The notes under the pieces are model-generated. The model ran no database searches and was not told the origin of the DNA. It was given only the letters and a program-made list of their open reading frames with translations. DNA of 29,755 bases, from positions 1,495 through 31,249 of the forward strand of contig DHDW01000013.1 of assembly GCA_002399565.1 (NCBI GenBank), written 5' to 3'. Made by a program: the position numbers and the translations under genes. This document shows, in pieces, positions 16,923-24,439 of this stretch (positions are counted from its first letter, which is position 1; every line of letters starts with the position of its first letter). This DNA comes from Bacteroidales bacterium UBA4866. Lineage in GTDB: Bacteria > Bacteroidota > Bacteroidia > Bacteroidales > P3.

Positions 16923-16985
16923 AAAAGATGCACATCTTTTACCCCGAAAGATGTGCATCTTTCTATGTGAAAGATGTGCATCTTT
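16923..16985. repeat. Three tandem palindromes, 23-base period
   Basis: Three copies of a 16-base palindrome AAAGATGNNCATCTTT lie at 16924-16939, 16947-16962 and 16970-16985, each start exactly 23 bases from the last, with unrelated 7-base spacers. The first has CA in the centre and one extra base pair at each end; the second and third have TG, and the second extends by a G-C pair. The third can also fold as TGTGCA-tctt-TGCACA (16975-16990), an alternative to its own palindrome. Confidence 0.9.
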
Positions 16986-16996
16986 GCACAATTAAA

Positions 16997-17080
16997 TCCT
17001 TGTTTTAATAATTTATATCCTTGTTTTAGTGAAATAACTCCTTATTATATTTCGCTAAGTCCTTATTTTATTTTCATAAC
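16997..17080 (+). repeat. Four TCCTTnTTTT-type units, 21-base period
   Basis: TCCTT begins at 16997, 17018, 17039 and 17060, exactly 21 bases apart. The first two units read TCCTTGTTTTA, the fourth TCCTTATTTTA and the third the variant TCCTTATTATA; the remaining 10 bases of each unit are not conserved. A 21-base step is about two turns of the DNA helix, so the motifs face the same side. The array starts 11 bases after the last palindrome and ends about 150 bases before the rsgA promoter. Confidence 0.85.
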
Positions 17081-17234
17081 TTAAGCCTTTTTCTAAGTAA
17101 GATTGCATCAAAGGAGATTATACCCAAATTCCAATATTTTTTCATCTCATTTAGAGTTTATTTATTGAGTAATGTAGAATTTCTTTCCTCAAACTATTAT
17201 CTAATATTTTAACTCCCAACATCAGAAATTTTAA

Positions 17235-17242
17235 TACCTTTG
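17235..17242 (+). promoter_or_regulatory. -7 box for rsgA, implying a leaderless or near-leaderless mRNA
   Basis: TACCTTTG matches TAnnTTTG. Its last base is only 6 bases before the ATG at 17249, so transcription is expected to begin at or within a few bases of the start codon. A TTG start at 17240 would lie inside the box and is not credible. The -33 element is not clear. Confidence 0.6.
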
Positions 17243-17248
17243 CAATCT

Positions 17249-18190
17249 ATGTTAGAAGGAAAAGTTATTAAGACAACGGGGAGTTTTTATACTGTTAGAA
17301 CTGAAAATGGAGAGGTTTTTGACTGTAGGATAAAAGGGAATTTTAGGATAAAGAATATTAAATCAACAAATCCTATTGCGGTAGGAGATATGGTTGATTT
17401 TATTACATCTACCGAAACTTCCGATGGACTTATTACCAATATACACGAAAGAAAAAATACTCTTGTACGTCGCTCCGTAAATCTTTCAAAACGTTCTCAC
17501 GTCATTGCAGCCAATGTTGATATAGCTTTTTTGGTTGTAACCATTGCCTTTCCTCGAACACCAACTGGTTTTATTGATAGATTTTTAGTTACAACTGAGG
17601 CTCACCAAATACCAACAATAATTGTTTTTAACAAGATTGATATTTACGACGAAGAGTTAAGGGAATATGCAAATGAAATAAAGAGTATATATGAAAGAGT
17701 AGGATACAAGTGTATTGAGGTTTCTGCTCTTAAGGGAGATAATATTGAGGATTTAAGGCAGTTGATGAAGGATAAAACTTCTCTTTTTTCTGGTCATAGT
17801 GGAGTTGGAAAATCGGCTTTAATAAATGCTATTGATAGTAATTTGAATCTTAGAACAGGAGAGATTTCTCTAACTCATTTAAAAGGAACTCATACAACTA
17901 CGTTTGCAGAAATGTTCCCTTTGAGTTTTGGAGGAGATATTATTGACACTCCTGGTGTTAAGAGTTTTGGAATGTTTGATTTCCAAAAAGAAGAAGTTGG
18001 GTTATGTTTTCCAGAAATGAGGGAAAGACTTAAAGGTTGCCAATACTACAATTGTACTCATGAACACGAGCCAAAATGTGCCATTAAGGAAGCTGTTGAA
18101 AAAGGAGAGATTAGTGTTGAAAGGTATATAAACTATATTAATATTATGCATGGAGAAGAGTTAAAGATTGAAAAATGGGAGGATAAGTAG
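17249..18190 (+). CDS. rsgA: Ribosome small-subunit-dependent GTPase A
   Basis: RsgA checks and matures the 30S ribosomal subunit, coupled to GTP hydrolysis. The 313-residue protein shows the family's order: an N-terminal OB fold, then a circularly permuted GTPase with G4 (NKID, 128-131) ahead of G1 (GHSGVGKS, 182-189) and G3 (DTPG, 233-236), and a C-terminal zinc site formed by C264, C269, H271 and C277. I choose the ATG at 17249 (MLEGKVIK) because an upstream TTG lies within the promoter box. dtd follows after 3 bases and a small membrane-protein gene after it, forming a three-gene operon that ends at the hairpin near 18900. Confidence 0.96.
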   Translation: MLEGKVIKTTGSFYTVRTENGEVFDCRIKGNFRIKNIKSTNPIAVGDMVDFITSTETSDGLITNIHERKNTLVRRSVNLSKRSHVIAANVDIAFLVVTIAFPRTPTGFIDRFLVTTEAHQIPTIIVFNKIDIYDEELREYANEIKSIYERVGYKCIEVSALKGDNIEDLRQLMKDKTSLFSGHSGVGKSALINAIDSNLNLRTGEISLTHLKGTHTTTFAEMFPLSFGGDIIDTPGVKSFGMFDFQKEEVGLCFPEMRERLKGCQYYNCTHEHEPKCAIKEAVEKGEISVERYINYINIMHGEELKIEKWEDK

Positions 18191-18193
18191 TTT

Positions 18194-18646
18194 ATGAGAG
18201 TTGTTATTCAAAAAGTAAGTAAAGCAAGTGTTAGTATAGATAATAGTCTTAAAAGTTCAATTGGAAAAGGAATGCTTATTCTTTTGGGAATTGAGGATTT
18301 AGACACAGCGGAAGATATTAATTGGCTATGCGAAAAGATTTGCAAACTCAGGATATTTAATGATGAGAATGGGGTAATGAATATTCCAATTACGGAAATT
18401 GATGGAGAAATTTTGTTAGTCAGCCAATTTACTCTACATGCAAGCGTTAAGAAAGGGAATAGACCAACTTATATTAGAGCATCTAAACCCGATTTTGCAA
18501 TTCCAATGTATGAGAAGTTTATTGACAAACTTCAATTTGAACTTGGGAAAGACATTAAAACAGGAGTTTTTGGTGCAGATATGCAAGTAGAACTAATTAA
18601 TGATGGTCCTGTAACAATAATTATTGACAGTAAAAATAAGGAATAA
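18194..18646 (+). CDS. dtd: D-aminoacyl-tRNA deacylase
   Basis: Removes D-amino acids (and glycine mischarged on tRNA-Ala) from tRNA, protecting translation in the cytoplasm. At 150 residues it has the full family length. It begins MRVVIQKVSKASVSID, has the active-site motif LVSQFTLHASVKKGNRPTY and ends with FGADMQVELINDGPVTIIID, where the family motif NxGPVT appears as NDGPVT. Three bases separate it from rsgA and three from the following small gene. Confidence 0.96.
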   Translation: MRVVIQKVSKASVSIDNSLKSSIGKGMLILLGIEDLDTAEDINWLCEKICKLRIFNDENGVMNIPITEIDGEILLVSQFTLHASVKKGNRPTYIRASKPDFAIPMYEKFIDKLQFELGKDIKTGVFGADMQVELINDGPVTIIIDSKNKE

Positions 18647-18649
18647 AAA

Positions 18650-18898
18650 ATGGAAAACTTATTATTAATATTTGCAATAACTGCAATACTGCTTCTTCTT
18701 AGCTTTTGCTTTATTGGAATTAAGATGTTTTTGAAAAAAGGAGGGGAATTTAAAAAACAATGTTCAAGTGTTGACCCTTTAACTGGAGAAAGAATAGGAT
18801 GCTCTTGTGGAAAGAAATCTGTTTATGATGAATGTAAATCTCCAAAAAGATACTCCCCTTTAGAAATTAATAAAGAACTATTAGAAGAAACAAAATAA
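18650..18898 (+). CDS. Small membrane protein with Cys-rich tail
   Basis: An 82-residue protein with one hydrophobic helix (about residues 3-25), then a cytoplasmic or periplasmic tail with four Cys: FKKQCSSVDPLTGERIGCSCG and YDECKSPK. The layout (one helix, then C..GCxCG..C) resembles NqrM/DUF539, a small Cys-rich membrane protein needed to mature the Na+-translocating NADH:quinone reductase, but the Cys spacing is not one I can match with certainty. Such tails could hold a metal ion or iron-sulfur precursor. It follows dtd by 3 bases and is followed at once by the terminator hairpin. The start is the only ATG in place. Confidence 0.7.
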   Translation: MENLLLIFAITAILLLLSFCFIGIKMFLKKGGEFKKQCSSVDPLTGERIGCSCGKKSVYDECKSPKRYSPLEINKELLEETK

Positions 18899-18931
18899 AA
18901 AAAGCCTTCAGTTTTTAGCTGAAGGCTTTTT
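18897..18931. terminator. Shared bidirectional terminator
   Basis: A 13-base-pair stem (18899-18911 with 18919-18931, core GCCTTCAG/CTGAAGGC) closes a 7-base loop and has an A run on the left and a T run on the right. It can therefore terminate both the rsgA operon (+) and the outer-membrane barrel gene (-). It begins at the stop codon of the small membrane-protein gene. Confidence 0.88.
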
Positions 18932-18949
18932 AGTATGGAGAAATTTGTA

Positions 18950-19498
18950 TTAGAATTTGTGAGAAACTCCAATAGTTCCGTAAGCTATACCATATCCTGT
19001 TTCAACATAAACAGCCCATTTAGGATTGAAATAGTAGCGAGCACCAGCAAACCAACTAAAGTAGAAACCACCATAGCTTGCAGGATTAGAAGGAATGTTA
19101 CCCCAATTTCCATAAGTTGAAGTGGTTGAAATGTTCCATCCTAACATTAAACCTGAATATACTTCCAAATTCTTTACAAAAGTATAATTCAAATGAGCTC
19201 TTGGTCCAATAATAAATTGAGTGAATCTCCAACCTAAGTCAGAATTGTTGTAATATCCCCAATCTTCGCTCCAAGTACGGAAACCTAAGTATCCACCAAT
19301 TCCAAAATTTAATCCATTAACATCAAAGATGTTATTTTTCACTCCTTGAGAATAAGATACTTCAATTGGAAGACCATAGCTGCCAAATCCAATCCCAACA
19401 TTTCCAACTTTGCTCCCTTTTTGGAAAACAGGAGTTTGGGCAGATGCTGTAAAAGCAAATCCTAAAGCTAAAATAGCTACAAAAATAATTTTTTTCAT
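18950..19498 (-). CDS. Small outer-membrane beta-barrel protein
   Basis: A 182-residue protein with a clear signal peptide (MKKIIFVAILALGFAFTASAQ, cleaved around residue 20). The mature part alternates short aromatic strands and Gly/Asn turns: VGNVGIGFGSYGLPIEVSYS, FGIGGYLGFRTW, GPRAHLNYTF, LEVYSGLMLGW and WFAGARYYFNPKWAVYVETG, ending in a final strand that closes on Phe (IGVSHKF), the usual end of an outer-membrane barrel. This is the eight-strand OmpA/OmpX-like type; ligand or role unknown. It stands alone, with its own promoter box, and ends in the shared terminator. Confidence 0.85.
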   Translation of the reverse strand: MKKIIFVAILALGFAFTASAQTPVFQKGSKVGNVGIGFGSYGLPIEVSYSQGVKNNIFDVNGLNFGIGGYLGFRTWSEDWGYYNNSDLGWRFTQFIIGPRAHLNYTFVKNLEVYSGLMLGWNISTTSTYGNWGNIPSNPASYGGFYFSWFAGARYYFNPKWAVYVETGYGIAYGTIGVSHKF

Positions 19499-19569
19499 AA
19501 GTTTTCTTTTTTTAATTATCTCTACTCATAAGGCTTTTCGAGTACCGCCATATCATTTAAATAATACAG

Positions 19570-19577
19570 CAAAAATA
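19570..19577 (-). promoter_or_regulatory. -7 box for the small outer-membrane barrel gene
   Basis: On the minus strand the bases read TATTTTTG, matching TAnnTTTG. The start site would be near 19564, giving a leader of about 65 bases before the ATG at 19498. No clear -33 element is seen. Confidence 0.5.
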
Positions 19578-19888
19578 ACAATATTTTTTAATAATTGTGT
19601 ATTTTTTGCTCTCTATTTTATATTAGATGTAATAATTAACTGAAAATCATCTATAATTTTAGAGAAAAAATAATACTGTTAACAAAGAAACTTTAATGTT
19701 TTTATGCATAATCGAAGTGCTTTTTGTCAATTCCCATCTGTACTTTTCCCTTATATTTAAAGCTAAGTATAGAAGTTTTAATAAAGGAAAAGGAATTGTT
19801 TTTCTCATAAAGAAGTACAATTTATCTTATGCTTGAATATAATTTATCAAAACTCACATTTGTCAACTTCTATATCTTATAAATTGAT

Positions 19889-19918
19889 AAATCTATTTTG
19901 TTGAGTGAAAATAGATTT
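19889..19918. promoter_or_regulatory. Perfect dyad just upstream of the lepA promoter
   Basis: AAATCTATTTT (19889-19899) and its exact reverse complement (19908-19918) flank an 8-base centre, GTTGAGTG. The dyad ends 4 bases before the -33-like TTTA of the lepA promoter, a position fitting an activator or repressor site. As a transcript it would form an 11-base-pair hairpin but has no T tail, so terminator use is unlikely. Confidence 0.45.
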
Positions 19919-19922
19919 TAAG

Positions 19923-19953
19923 TTTAGAGATTAATGTTTTTCTCGTATCTTTG
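19923..19953 (+). promoter_or_regulatory. lepA promoter, Bacteroidetes type
   Basis: TATCTTTG (19946-19953) is a full match to the -7 consensus TAnnTTTG. A -33-like TTTA (19923-19926) lies exactly 19 bases upstream, the usual spacing. The start site should be near 19958, leaving about 37 leader bases before the lepA ATG. It is the best complete promoter in the window. Confidence 0.7.
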
Positions 19954-19994
19954 CAAACTGAATTTAAGGCATTTTGTAACGTTATAACTTTTAG

Positions 19995-21782
19995 ATGAAG
20001 AACATAAGAAATTTTTGTATTATTGCTCATATAGACCATGGGAAAAGCACATTAGCTGACAGATTATTGGAATTTACGGGAACTATTTCGGCTCGAGATA
20101 TGCAATCTCAGATTTTGGACAATATGGATTTGGAGAAAGAAAGGGGGATTACCATTAAGTCGCATGCAATACAAATGGAATATATATACAAAGGGGAAAA
20201 ATATATTTTAAACCTAATTGATACTCCAGGACATGTTGACTTTAGTTATGAGGTTTCTCGTTCAATAGCTGCATGTGAAGGAGCGTTACTAATTGTTGAT
20301 GCAACTCAAGGTATTCAAGCTCAAACAATATCTAATCTATATCAAGCTCTTGATCACGATTTGGAAATAATACCTGTTCTTAATAAAATGGATCTTCAGA
20401 ATGCAATGCCCGAAGAAGTAAGCGATCAAATAATAGAGTTAATTGGTTGCAATGTAGATGATATTATTAAGGCCAGTGGAAAAACTGGATTAGGAATTGA
20501 AGATATATTAATTAGAATTATTGAAAAAGTTCCAGCTCCTAAAGGAGATATTAATGCTCCTTTGCAAGCTTTAATATTTGATTCAGTTTTCAATAGTTTT
20601 AGAGGGATTATTTCGTATTTTAGAATTATTAATGGAACAATACATAAGGGAGAAAAGGTTAAGTTTTTTCATACGGGAAAAGAATATGAGGCAGATGAAA
20701 TTGGAGTTTTAAAACTTAATATGTCCCCAAGAAAAGAATTAAGTGCTGGAGATGTTGGTTATATAATATCTGGAATAAAGACTTCAAAGGAAGTAAATGT
20801 TGGAGATACAATAACAACGGTTGCAAATCCTTGTAAAAATGCAATTGAAGGTTTTGAACATGTTAAACCAATGGTTTTTGCAGGTATTTATCCAATTGAT
20901 GCAGACGATTATGAAGAACTTAGAGCATCAATTGAAAAACTTCAACTTAATGATGCTTCTCTAACATTTGAACCAGAAAGCTCTTTGGCCTTAGGGTTTG
21001 GATTTCGATGTGGTTTCTTAGGACTTTTGCATATGGAAATAATTCAAGAACGCTTAACAAGAGAGTTTAACATCGATGTAATAACAACTGTTCCGAATGT
21101 TAATTATAAGGTTTTTACAACAAAGGGTGAATGTATAGATGTTTATAACCCTTCTGGATTGCCAGAACCTAACTATGTTGAACATATTGAAGAACCATAC
21201 ATAATTGCTTCAATCATTACAAAAGCAGAATATATTGGGTCAATACTAACTCTATGTATTGAAAAGAGAGGAATACTTAAAAATCAAACTTACCTAACTT
21301 GCGATAGAGCAGAAATTATATTTGAATTACCTTTGGGAGAAATTGTATTTGATTTCTATGATAAACTTAAATCAATATCTAAAGGATATGCTTCTTTTGA
21401 TTATCACCCACACGATTTTAAACCTTCAAAACTTGTTAGACTAGAAATATTGCTCAATGGAGATCCTGTTGATGCTCTTTCTACCCTTACTCACGTAGAT
21501 AATGCTTATCCACTTGGAAGAAAAATGTGTGAGAAGCTTAAAGAGCTTATCCCTCGCCAACAATTTGATATAGCAATTCAAGCGGCAATAGGTTCAAAGA
21601 TAATTGCTCGAGAAACAGTTAAGGCTGTTAGAAAAGACGTGACAGCAAAATGTTATGGAGGTGATATTTCTCGTAAAAGAAAACTATTAGAAAAACAAAA
21701 AGAAGGAAAGAAGAGAATGCGTCAAGTAGGTAATGTTGAGGTTCCTCAATCAGCTTTCCTTGCAGTATTGAAATTAGATTAA
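19995..21782 (+). CDS. lepA: Elongation factor 4 (LepA GTPase)
   Basis: LepA is a ribosome-associated translational GTPase that remobilises stalled ribosomes or aids initiation and assembly. The 595-residue protein is full length. GTPase motifs: AHIDHGKST (residues 10-18), a switch I region with [22 protein letters not shown] and NKMDL. Downstream are [20 protein letters not shown], typical of domain III, and the LepA-specific C-terminal part with [18 protein letters not shown] and [18 protein letters not shown]. Expression should come from the promoter at 19923-19953. A conserved membrane-anchored gene follows after 22 bases. Confidence 0.97.
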   Translation: MKNIRNFCIIAHIDHGKSTLADRLLEFTGTISARDMQSQILDNMDLEKERGITIKSHAIQMEYIYKGEKYILNLIDTPGHVDFSYEVSRSIAACEGALLIVDATQGIQAQTISNLYQALDHDLEIIPVLNKMDLQNAMPEEVSDQIIELIGCNVDDIIKASGKTGLGIEDILIRIIEKVPAPKGDINAPLQALIFDSVFNSFRGIISYFRIINGTIHKGEKVKFFHTGKEYEADEIGVLKLNMSPRKELSAGDVGYIISGIKTSKEVNVGDTITTVANPCKNAIEGFEHVKPMVFAGIYPIDADDYEELRASIEKLQLNDASLTFEPESSLALGFGFRCGFLGLLHMEIIQERLTREFNIDVITTVPNVNYKVFTTKGECIDVYNPSGLPEPNYVEHIEEPYIIASIITKAEYIGSILTLCIEKRGILKNQTYLTCDRAEIIFELPLGEIVFDFYDKLKSISKGYASFDYHPHDFKPSKLVRLEILLNGDPVDALSTLTHVDNAYPLGRKMCEKLKELIPRQQFDIAIQAAIGSKIIARETVKAVRKDVTAKCYGGDISRKRKLLEKQKEGKKRMRQVGNVEVPQSAFLAVLKLD

Positions 21783-21804
21783 AAACAAATAAGAATTAAA
21801 AACA

Positions 21805-22344
21805 ATGATTTTAACAACAATAATATTAGCAGTGGCCTTTGTAGGGGCAATATTTGCTGTGGGTTATTTTAATAATAAATCCATAAAGCAATTTGTTGAA
21901 AACGAACAAAAGAAAACTTTGCTTGAAATAAAGAAAATACAAGAATCAGAAACAAGAAAAGTTGTAACACCAATTCAATTGCAAGCCTATGAGCGTTTGG
22001 TTTTGTTTTTAGAAAGGATGAATCCAGATAATTTAGTTTTGCGTTGTTATGAACCAACAATGGATTCTAAACTTCTTAAAGATGTTATGGTCCAAAATAT
22101 AAGAAATGAATTTGAACATAATCTTTCTCAACAGCTTTATATTTCAAATGAAGCTTGGGCATTAATTAAGAATGCTAAAGAAGAAATGATTTCAACAATT
22201 AATACAGTATTCACTAAGGAAGAAAAAACCATAACTTCAACAGGTTTTGCTGGTAAATTATTTGAACAATTTGCTGGAAAGAAAAATCCTTTAGAGTTGG
22301 CTCAAGAAGTGCTAAAAGAGGAAATCCAAAAAAGGTTTGCTTAA
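21805..22344 (+). CDS. Membrane-anchored protein of unknown function, conserved in Bacteroidetes
   Basis: A 179-residue protein with one N-terminal hydrophobic helix (about residues 2-21), a charged helix likely to form a coiled coil (residues 27-50, KSIKQFVENEQKKTLLEIKK), then a compact helical domain with PIQLQAYERLVLFLERMNP, NIRNEFEHNLSQQLYIS and AWALIKNAKEEMISTIN. I recall similar uncharacterised proteins in other Bacteroidetes but no known function, and make no assignment. It follows lepA by 22 bases and probably shares its transcript. The N-in or N-out orientation cannot be decided from the sequence. Confidence 0.72.
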   Translation: MILTTIILAVAFVGAIFAVGYFNNKSIKQFVENEQKKTLLEIKKIQESETRKVVTPIQLQAYERLVLFLERMNPDNLVLRCYEPTMDSKLLKDVMVQNIRNEFEHNLSQQLYISNEAWALIKNAKEEMISTINTVFTKEEKTITSTGFAGKLFEQFAGKKNPLELAQEVLKEEIQKRFA

Positions 22345-22424
22345 AGTAATTTTTATTTGCTTTTAGCGTTAATAAATATAAATAAACATTGTAGTCTTTC
22401 CACACTTGTAATAATAATTTATAT

Positions 22425-22673
22425 ATGAAAACTAATATAACAATATGCTTGGGCAGTTCGTGCTTTTCGAGAGGAAATAATAAGAATCTTGAAATAATAA
22501 AAGAATTTATCTCAACACGAGGATTGGACGCTGAAGTAACCTTTAAAGGACAATTATGTTCTGAAAATTGTTTTCAAGGGCCAATTTTAATAATAAATGG
22601 TAAAACATTTAGTGAGGTTTCAAAAAACAAATTGATTGATATTTTAGAAAAGGAGTTAAATAATCATGAATAA
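22425..22673 (+). CDS. Thioredoxin-like [2Fe-2S] ferredoxin, first copy
   Basis: An 82-residue stand-alone version of the thioredoxin-fold 2Fe-2S domain found in NuoE and HndA. The four ligands are C8 and C13 (CLGSSC) and C45 and C49 (CSENC), in the normal Cx4C...Cx3C order; the chain ends in a helix. It should pass single electrons to or from the neighbouring hydrogenase. It opens the hydrogenase operon and its stop overlaps the start of the sensory hydrogenase gene by 8 bases, which suggests equal production of both proteins. No clear promoter was seen in the 80 bases upstream. Confidence 0.88.
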   Translation: MKTNITICLGSSCFSRGNNKNLEIIKEFISTRGLDAEVTFKGQLCSENCFQGPILIINGKTFSEVSKNKLIDILEKELNNHE

Positions 22674-24438
22674 ATTATCTGCAATCTATACAGAGAAAAA
22701 TAACTGTCAAGATTGTTATAAATGTGTAAAAAATTGTCCTGTAAAAGCTATTAAATTAGAGGATAATTCAGCATCTGTAATTCCTGAATTGTGTATTTAT
22801 TGTGGAAAATGTACACAAGTATGTCCTGCTAATGCAAAAAAAGTAAGGGATGATTTGCCAGTTGTAAGACAAGCACTAAAAAAAGAAAAAATTATTGTTT
22901 CTTTAGCTCCAAGCTATTTAAGTGAATATGAGAATGTAGAAACAAATAAAGTAATTGCAGCTTTTAAAGAAGCAGGTTTCTATGGAGTAAGTGAAACTGC
23001 ACTCGGAGCAGAAAAAGTTGCTTTAGAAACAAAGAATTGGATAGACAAACAAGAAAATGGAGTTTATATATCTTCTTGTTGTCCTTCTGCAGTATTACTT
23101 ATCAATAAATATTATTCTGAACATTCATCAGCAGTCGCTCCAATTCTTTCTCCAATGGTAGCTCATGCAAAGTTCCTTAAAAAAATTTATCCAGAGGCAA
23201 AGGTTTTGTTCGTAGGACCTTGTATTGCTAAAAAGGAGGAAGTAACTCAATATGCAGAATATATAGATTATGTTCTGTCTTTCAAAGATATTAAAGCCTT
23301 TTTTGAAGATATTGGAATATTTTTTGAGTTTATGAAGCCTACTGAAGATGATGTCTTCATCCCAATTAGAGCAAACAAAGGAAATTTATATCCAATAGAT
23401 GGAGGAATGTTAACTTGTATGATTGATTCAATTAACTCTGATGTTGACAGAATTAATCATAATTCAAATAAGAAGGAATCAATTCGATATATGACTTTTT
23501 CTGGAGTTAAGAACTTAAAGGAAATAATGAGAGATTTCGACTCTATGAAAACTAATGGGAAAACTTTTATTGAGGTTATGACCTGCGATGGAGGTTGTAT
23601 TAAAGGTCCTGTGGCAATTAGCAAAAAGTCTTCCGCTTCAAAAAGATTAAATGTTTTGGATAAAGTTAGTGTTGAGCCAAGAAATGAAGAAATGCTTAGT
23701 AAACTCAATGAATTAGATATTTCAACTAAATATGACTTTATCAAAAAAATAGAAAAGGAAGAATATACGCTTAACCAAATTTATGAAGCTCTTAAGATGG
23801 TTAATAAAAAGAGTGAGGCAGATGAGTTGAATTGTGGAGGTTGTGGATATGATAATTGCAGAGAATTTGCGAAAGCTCTTATAGCCGGAAAAGCAGAAAA
23901 TGATATGTGTATATCATATATGCGAAAGATTGCACAAGATAAAACAAATATTTTGTTGAAGAAGATGCCTTCAGGAATAGTTATTGTTAATGATAAATTA
24001 AAGGTTGTTGATGCAAATAAAAATTTTGCTGATATATTAGGGGATGAGGTTAAGATGATATTTGAAGCAAATCCTGGTTTATATGGAGCAGATATCACCA
24101 AACTTATTCCTTATCATAATTTATTTTCTCAAGTACTTGAAACGGGTGTTGATATAATTGAACAAGATATTAGAGATGGTGAGCGTTATTATACATTATC
24201 GGTCTTTTCTGTTCAAAATCATAGTTTAGTATGTGGAATTATTAAAAATCTACATGCTCCTGAGGTGAGAAAAGATCTTGTTCTCAATAGGACAAAAGAA
24301 GTAATTATGGAGAATATGAAAGTTGTTCAACAAATAGCTTTCCTATTAGGAGAGAATGCTTCATATACAGAATCTATGCTAAATTCCATATTAGAATCAC
24401 ATTCTAATGATAAAGATGTGCTAAATAATACTAAATAA
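22666..24438 (+). CDS. Putative sensory [FeFe] hydrogenase with PAS domain
   Basis: A 590-residue multi-domain iron-sulfur protein. Order: two N-terminal 4Fe-4S clusters (C14, C17, C20, C24; C43, C46, C49, C53); an H-cluster domain with SSCCPSA (136-142), GPCIAKKEE (C186) and EVMTCDGGC (C307, C311); a further 4Fe-4S site (C390, C393, C398, C415; CGGCGYDNC); and a PAS domain (about 428-535) followed by a helical tail. In catalytic group A enzymes the first two loops read TSCCPxW and MPCxxK; here Trp is Ala and the Met before PC is Gly, as is usual for group C putative sensors. The role suggested is detecting H2 or redox state and passing it through PAS to the phosphatase encoded one base downstream. 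Cluster content and activity are inferred from motifs only. Confidence 0.88.
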   Translation: MNKLSAIYTEKNNCQDCYKCVKNCPVKAIKLEDNSASVIPELCIYCGKCTQVCPANAKKVRDDLPVVRQALKKEKIIVSLAPSYLSEYENVETNKVIAAFKEAGFYGVSETALGAEKVALETKNWIDKQENGVYISSCCPSAVLLINKYYSEHSSAVAPILSPMVAHAKFLKKIYPEAKVLFVGPCIAKKEEVTQYAEYIDYVLSFKDIKAFFEDIGIFFEFMKPTEDDVFIPIRANKGNLYPIDGGMLTCMIDSINSDVDRINHNSNKKESIRYMTFSGVKNLKEIMRDFDSMKTNGKTFIEVMTCDGGCIKGPVAISKKSSASKRLNVLDKVSVEPRNEEMLSKLNELDISTKYDFIKKIEKEEYTLNQIYEALKMVNKKSEADELNCGGCGYDNCREFAKALIAGKAENDMCISYMRKIAQDKTNILLKKMPSGIVIVNDKLKVVDANKNFADILGDEVKMIFEANPGLYGADITKLIPYHNLFSQVLETGVDIIEQDIRDGERYYTLSVFSVQNHSLVCGIIKNLHAPEVRKDLVLNRTKEVIMENMKVVQQIAFLLGENASYTESMLNSILESHSNDKDVLNNTK

Positions 24439-24439
24439 A

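Larger units (their letters stand above)
16692..17248. other. Intergenic region with ordered short repeats between the TM2 gene and rsgA
   Basis: This 557-base gap between divergent genes holds, from left to right: the TM2 promoter; AAAGATATTT twice, 21 bases apart (16781-16790 and 16802-16811); a plus-strand -7-like TATATTTG (16845-16852) with no obvious gene; three palindromes 23 bases apart; four TCCTTnTTTT-type units 21 bases apart; about 150 bases without anything I can name; and the rsgA promoter. A 75-codon frame (16743-16970) crosses the palindromes and is not supported as a gene. Confidence 0.75.
19499..19994. other. Divergent intergenic region before lepA
   Basis: This 496-base AT-rich gap holds the barrel-gene promoter (minus strand), a hairpin at 19889-19918 and the lepA promoter at 19923-19953. 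Between about 19580 and 19888 I see no gene, RNA or clear repeat. Confidence 0.6.

Noticed and set aside
16743..16970. 75-codon plus-strand frame with a hydrophobic start, possibly a small toxin-like peptide
   Set aside because: It runs straight through two of the palindromes, has no match to a known family, and its codons look like AT-rich intergenic sequence. I treat it as chance.
16923..17080. CRISPR-like array
   Set aside because: Repeats are short palindromes with 7-base gaps or 10-base motifs in 21-base steps; spacers are too short and there are no cas genes.
17240..17248. TTG start for rsgA, three codons longer
   Set aside because: The TTG is part of the TACCTTTG promoter box; the ATG at 17249 fits the family N-terminus.
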